From assembly GCF_017876115.1 (NCBI RefSeq), contig NZ_JAGINO010000004.1, positions 186,001-250,000 of the forward strand: a DNA stretch of 64,000 nt, written 5' to 3'. A program made the translations under genes and the position numbers. Below, one piece after another: positions 62,677 to 64,000 of this stretch. Each line of letters opens with the position of its first letter. Positions within the stretch are counted from its first letter, which is position 1. The notes below the pieces were generated by a model. It was not told the origin of the DNA and did not search any database. It was given only the letters and a program-made list of their open reading frames with translations. This DNA comes from Azospirillum picis. GTDB lineage: Bacteria; Pseudomonadota; Alphaproteobacteria; Azospirillales; Azospirillaceae.

Positions 62677-63447
62677 ATGCGCCTGCACGCGACCAGCCGC
62701 TGGGTTATGCCGGTTCTTTCGATCCTCCTGTTGCTGGCTGTCTGGCAGTCCGCCACCCTGGCGATCGGTGGTCGCCTGCTGCCGGGGCCGGCAACAGTGG
62801 CCGCCGCATTGCTGCGCGAGGCCGAGACCGGCGCGCTATTCCACCATCTCGGCATCACCCTGTTGCGGGTGCTGGGGGCCTTCACCATCGCAATGTCGGT
62901 CGGCGTCGCGCTCGGCGTGCCGATGGGCCGGTCGGCATTGCTCGACCGGCTCTTCGGGCCGTGGCTGGTCTTCTTCCTGAACCTGCCGGCGCTGGTGGTG
63001 ATCGTGCTGGCCTATGTCTGGTTCGGCCTGACCGAGGCGGCGGCGGTCGGCGCCGTCGCCGTCAACAAGATCCCCAACACCATGGTTCTGGTGCGGGCCG
63101 GGGCCCGGTCGGTCGACGAGGGGCTGATGGAGATGGCCCGCGTCTACCGCCTGTCGCCCTTCGAAAGGCTGCGTCATGTGCTGCTGCCGCAACTGACCCC
63201 CACCATCGCCGCCGCCGCGCGGTCCGGCCTCGCACTGATCTGGAAGATCGTGCTGGTGGTCGAACTGCTCGGCCGCAGCGATGGCGTCGGTTTCCAGATC
63301 AACCTCCTTTTCCAGACCTTCGATGTCGCAGGAATCCTGGCTTACACCGTCGCCTTCGTTGCCATCGTCCAACTGCTCGAATATGGACTCCTCCAGCCGG
63401 TCGAACGGCATTGTCAGCGTTGGCGGCGGATCGCGGCTGAGACTTGA
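62677..63447 (+). CDS. ABC transporter permease (SsuC/NrtB-type)
   Basis: A 256-residue permease with about six membrane spans and the EAA loop (ARVYRLSPFERLRHVLLPQLTPTI). It starts three bases after the binding protein stop. It forms the membrane part of the importer whose ATPase follows, with a ~65-base overlap. Confidence 0.9.
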   Translation: MRLHATSRWVMPVLSILLLLAVWQSATLAIGGRLLPGPATVAAALLREAETGALFHHLGITLLRVLGAFTIAMSVGVALGVPMGRSALLDRLFGPWLVFFLNLPALVVIVLAYVWFGLTEAAAVGAVAVNKIPNTMVLVRAGARSVDEGLMEMARVYRLSPFERLRHVLLPQLTPTIAAAARSGLALIWKIVLVVELLGRSDGVGFQINLLFQTFDVAGILAYTVAFVAIVQLLEYGLLQPVERHCQRWRRIAAET

Positions 63448-64000
63448 GATCCGTTCCAAACGCTACGGCGCCGCCGAAGCCCTGCACGACCTGGTCATGA
63501 CGGCGGCGGCAGGCGAGGTCGTGGCCCTGGTCGGTCCCAGCGGATGTGGGAAGACGACGGCGCTCGGCATCATCGCCGGGCTCGATCGCGCCTTTGAGGG
63601 TACGGTGTCGATCGGACCGCGTCCCGACGGTGAGCCCGCCCGGCTTGGTTACGTCTTCCAGGAGCCGCGGTTGCTCCCCTGGCGGACGGTGCGGCAGAAC
63701 CTGCTTTTGGCACTGCCCAAATCCCGGCGGCTGGGCTCGGCGGTCGACCTCATGCTGGAAGCGATGGAGCTCTCGGCCCTCGCCGATCTTTTTCCCACCC
63801 AGCTTTCGCTTGGCATGGCGCGCCGGGTGGCGTTGGCGCGCGCCTTCGTGGTCGAGCCCGACCTGCTGCTGATGGACGAACCCTTCGTCTCGCTCGATGA
63901 ACCGACGGCAGTGAAGTTGCGCGCGCTGCTGGTGCGGATGCTGGAACGCCGTCCGGCGACGGTCCTGCTGGTCACGCACAATCTCCGCGAGGCATTGGCC
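63383..64000 (+). CDS. ABC transporter ATPase (SsuB/NrtD-type), 3' end outside window
   Basis: At least 206 residues. Walker A GPSGCGKTT, Q-loop YVFQEPRLLPWRTVRQNL, a signature of the form LSLGMARRVALARAF, Walker B LLLMDEPFVSLD and the switch-region VTHNLREALA are visible. The signature lacks the usual LSGG (LSLG). The ATG at 63383 lies 65 bases inside the permease gene; no better start was found. The window ends within the gene. Confidence 0.88.
   Translation, partial: MDSSSRSNGIVSVGGGSRLRLEIRSKRYGAAEALHDLVMTAAAGEVVALVGPSGCGKTTALGIIAGLDRAFEGTVSIGPRPDGEPARLGYVFQEPRLLPWRTVRQNLLLALPKSRRLGSAVDLMLEAMELSALADLFPTQLSLGMARRVALARAFVVEPDLLLMDEPFVSLDEPTAVKLRALLVRMLERRPATVLLVTHNLREALA

Overview
The window is strongly G+C rich. 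Its gene content points to an alphaproteobacterium of the Azospirillum/Rhodospirillales type: quinoprotein alcohol oxidation, a NIT-ANTAR regulator, an LdtR-like MarR regulator, a DUF2336 protein, type I secretion with RTX proteins, and many dispersed CCCTCTCCCGC-type palindromes. This placement is an inference from gene style; there is no rRNA or marker gene. I count about 50 protein-coding genes, several pseudogenes or insertion-sequence (IS) remnants, and no tRNA, rRNA or CRISPR.

Layout. 1-10.2 kb is an oxidative metabolism block. It holds the start of a thiamine-diphosphate enzyme, a three-gene unit (internally duplicated membrane protein, gluconate-2-dehydrogenase subunit-3-like protein, GMC flavoprotein), an extensin-like protein with a GFA protein, and a complete Fe-S/FAD/Mo aldehyde-oxidase operon of the PaoABC type. 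10.3-12.5 kb has a TetX-like FAD monooxygenase divergent from a TetR regulator, with two copies of a 15-bp operator palindrome between them. The TetR gene ends inside a 268-bp nested inverted-repeat element. 12.8-14.6 kb is a sedolisin (S53) protease gene with a single-base frameshift. 15.5-17.0 kb is a nucleotidyltransferase/metallophosphoesterase pair. 17.0-20.0 kb is a decayed island: two ~420-bp IS66 remnants in direct orientation flank a cysteine-rich Sel1-like protein and a small membrane protein, and a hydrolase gene is cut at one edge. 20.1-31 kb is a mixed regulatory and metabolic stretch: ankyrin protein, orphan HTH protein, FMN-dependent hydroxyacid oxidase, NIT-ANTAR protein, class III aminotransferase divergent from a LysR regulator, DUF2336, MarR and GalE.

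31.3-46.1 kb reads as one surface or secretion locus. It has a type I ABC exporter with its HlyD-type adaptor, then a small RTX calcium-binding protein preceded by an AT-rich leader. Seven further genes follow: two large GT2-like proteins (one without the NSD motif), a methyltransferase, two GT4 glycosyltransferases, a polysaccharide pyruvyl transferase and a tail-anchored coiled-coil protein. Three of these seven share a recurring GW-type segment that I cannot assign. 46.2-51.6 kb is DNA repair: an Mfd-like translocase, then Ada overlapping a 2OG-Fe(II) dioxygenase.

51.6-61.5 kb is a quinoprotein alcohol-oxidation island. It contains a four-gene ABC set on the minus strand (permease, ATPase, YVTN beta-propeller, binding protein) resembling the lanthanide-uptake set PedA1A2BC of Pseudomonas. 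Divergent from it are a binding protein, a SoxYZ-like carrier, a metallohydrolase-like protein with degenerate metal ligands, a PQQ alcohol dehydrogenase with the Asp-x-Asp signature of lanthanide enzymes, cytochrome c550 PedF and a Cache protein. The window ends inside an SsuABC/NrtABC-type ABC transporter. The most interesting units are this island, the duplicated membrane partner of the GMC dehydrogenase, and the RTX/glycosyltransferase locus.
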